Below are positions 63,614 through 64,000 of a stretch of 64,000 bases of DNA, piece by piece (position 1 is the stretch's first letter; the number at the start of each line of letters is the position of its first letter). The position numbers and the translations under genes are program-made. Source of the stretch: Catalinimonas alkaloidigena (GTDB lineage: Bacteria; Bacteroidota; Bacteroidia; Cytophagales; Flexibacteraceae); contig NZ_FNFO01000001.1 of NCBI RefSeq assembly GCF_900100765.1, positions 744,001-808,000 on the forward strand. The letters are read 5' to 3'. Below the pieces are notes generated by a model, which saw nothing but the letters and a program-made list of their open reading frames with translations, did no database searches and had not been told where the DNA came from.

Positions 63614-64000
63614 GTGAAACGAGCCTTACGCTACATCAGTATCTCCCACTTTACCGCTTCCCTCAAGGACCGCGAACGCTACCACCTGACGGCCGACGAC
63701 CGGCGGCGGCTCAGTGCAGCGCTCTGTGCGCACTTTGGCGACGTAAGCAGCCTGATGCTGCTGGCGACCTGCAACCGCACCGAACTTTATTTCGAGTCGG
63801 CCGCAACGCAAAGTGACGACCTGCGCGACTTCTTCATCAGGTGGGTGGATGCCGGGGCCGATGTGGTGTGGGAACGAGGGTTGTTTCAGCACAGTGACCG
63901 CACGGCCGATACCGTCCTGCACCTGCTGCAGGTGGGCAATGGGTTGCGTTCGGCCGTGGTGGGCGACGACCAGATTCTGGCCCAGATCAAAGAAGCGTAC
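63614..64000 (+). CDS. hemA: Glutamyl-tRNA reductase (HemA), GTG start, 3' end cut by the window
   Basis: 129 residues are visible from GTG 63614; the frame is open to the window edge. The N-terminal catalytic domain is recognised from RYISISHFTASLKDRERYHL, the active-site cysteine in LLATCNRTELYFE, and LLQVGNGLRSAVVGDDQILA followed by QIKEAY. The usual GExQ motif reads GDDQ here. HemA reduces glutamyl-tRNA to glutamate-1-semialdehyde, the first step of heme synthesis by the C5 route, fitting its place beside two heme catalases. Alternatively a divergent paralogue, because of the altered motif. Confidence 0.85.
   Translation, partial: MKRALRYISISHFTASLKDRERYHLTADDRRRLSAALCAHFGDVSSLMLLATCNRTELYFESAATQSDDLRDFFIRWVDAGADVVWERGLFQHSDRTADTVLHLLQVGNGLRSAVVGDDQILAQIKEAY

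Overview
The window looks like the chromosome of a GC-rich (roughly 58-60% by eye) free-living Bacteroidota, most likely of the Cytophagales type. Pointers are a SusC/SusD pair driven by a FecI/FecR sigma/anti-sigma couple, a type IX secretion C-terminal domain, GIN-domain (DUF2807), DUF4199 and GloVer-repeat proteins, a bifunctional Rel, several Tat or lipoprotein signals on carbohydrate enzymes, and promoters that fit the Bacteroidota -33/-7 pattern (TTTG, about 19-20 nt, TAnnTTTG). There is no rRNA, prophage, insertion sequence or CRISPR array. One tRNA (Leu, TAG) is present. The first and last genes are cut by the window edges.

Layout. 1-5.6 kb: a CRTAC1/VCBS-repeat protein (cut at its 5' end) and a secreted family 2 glycoside hydrolase. 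5.6-9.8 kb (minus strand): a tightly packed seven-gene run of lower GC (160-aa unknown, DoxX-like, DUF2071, membrane methyltransferase, two small membrane proteins, ThuA), with GTG and possibly ATA starts. 9.8-10.1 kb: palindromic intergenic repeats. 10-26 kb: mixed housekeeping and catabolic genes (M28 carboxypeptidase, pirin, membrane protein plus XRE regulator with a perfect operator-like palindrome, L,D-transpeptidase, DUF4199, glycosylasparaginase, EEP phosphatase, CutC, PAS protein, carbonic anhydrase, GH51, class V aminotransferase, tRNA-Leu, GIN-domain protein). 26-38 kb: Rel, S9 peptidase, outer-membrane barrel, IorAB-type molybdenum hydroxylase, and a GloVer-repeat/T9SS protein.

38.7-49.3 kb is the most interesting block: a high-affinity potassium (Kdp) locus. 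It runs sigma-54 response regulator, long non-coding region, two micro-ORFs (the second is KdpF), KdpA, KdpB, KdpC, an outer-membrane porin, a KdpD protein that stops after its cytosolic KdpD and USP domains, and a separate HAMP/PAS histidine kinase. The usual KdpD/KdpE pair is therefore replaced by a three-part system: a soluble sensor, an unrelated membrane kinase and an NtrC-type activator.

49.6-58.2 kb is a polysaccharide-utilisation locus (ECF sigma, FecR, STN-containing SusC, SusD, GH29 fucosidase). 58.7-63.5 kb is a peroxide-defence module: a large HPII-type catalase, OxyR and a divergent exported catalase, with a plausible OxyR site beside the second catalase promoter. Glutamyl-tRNA reductase (heme synthesis) begins at the right edge.
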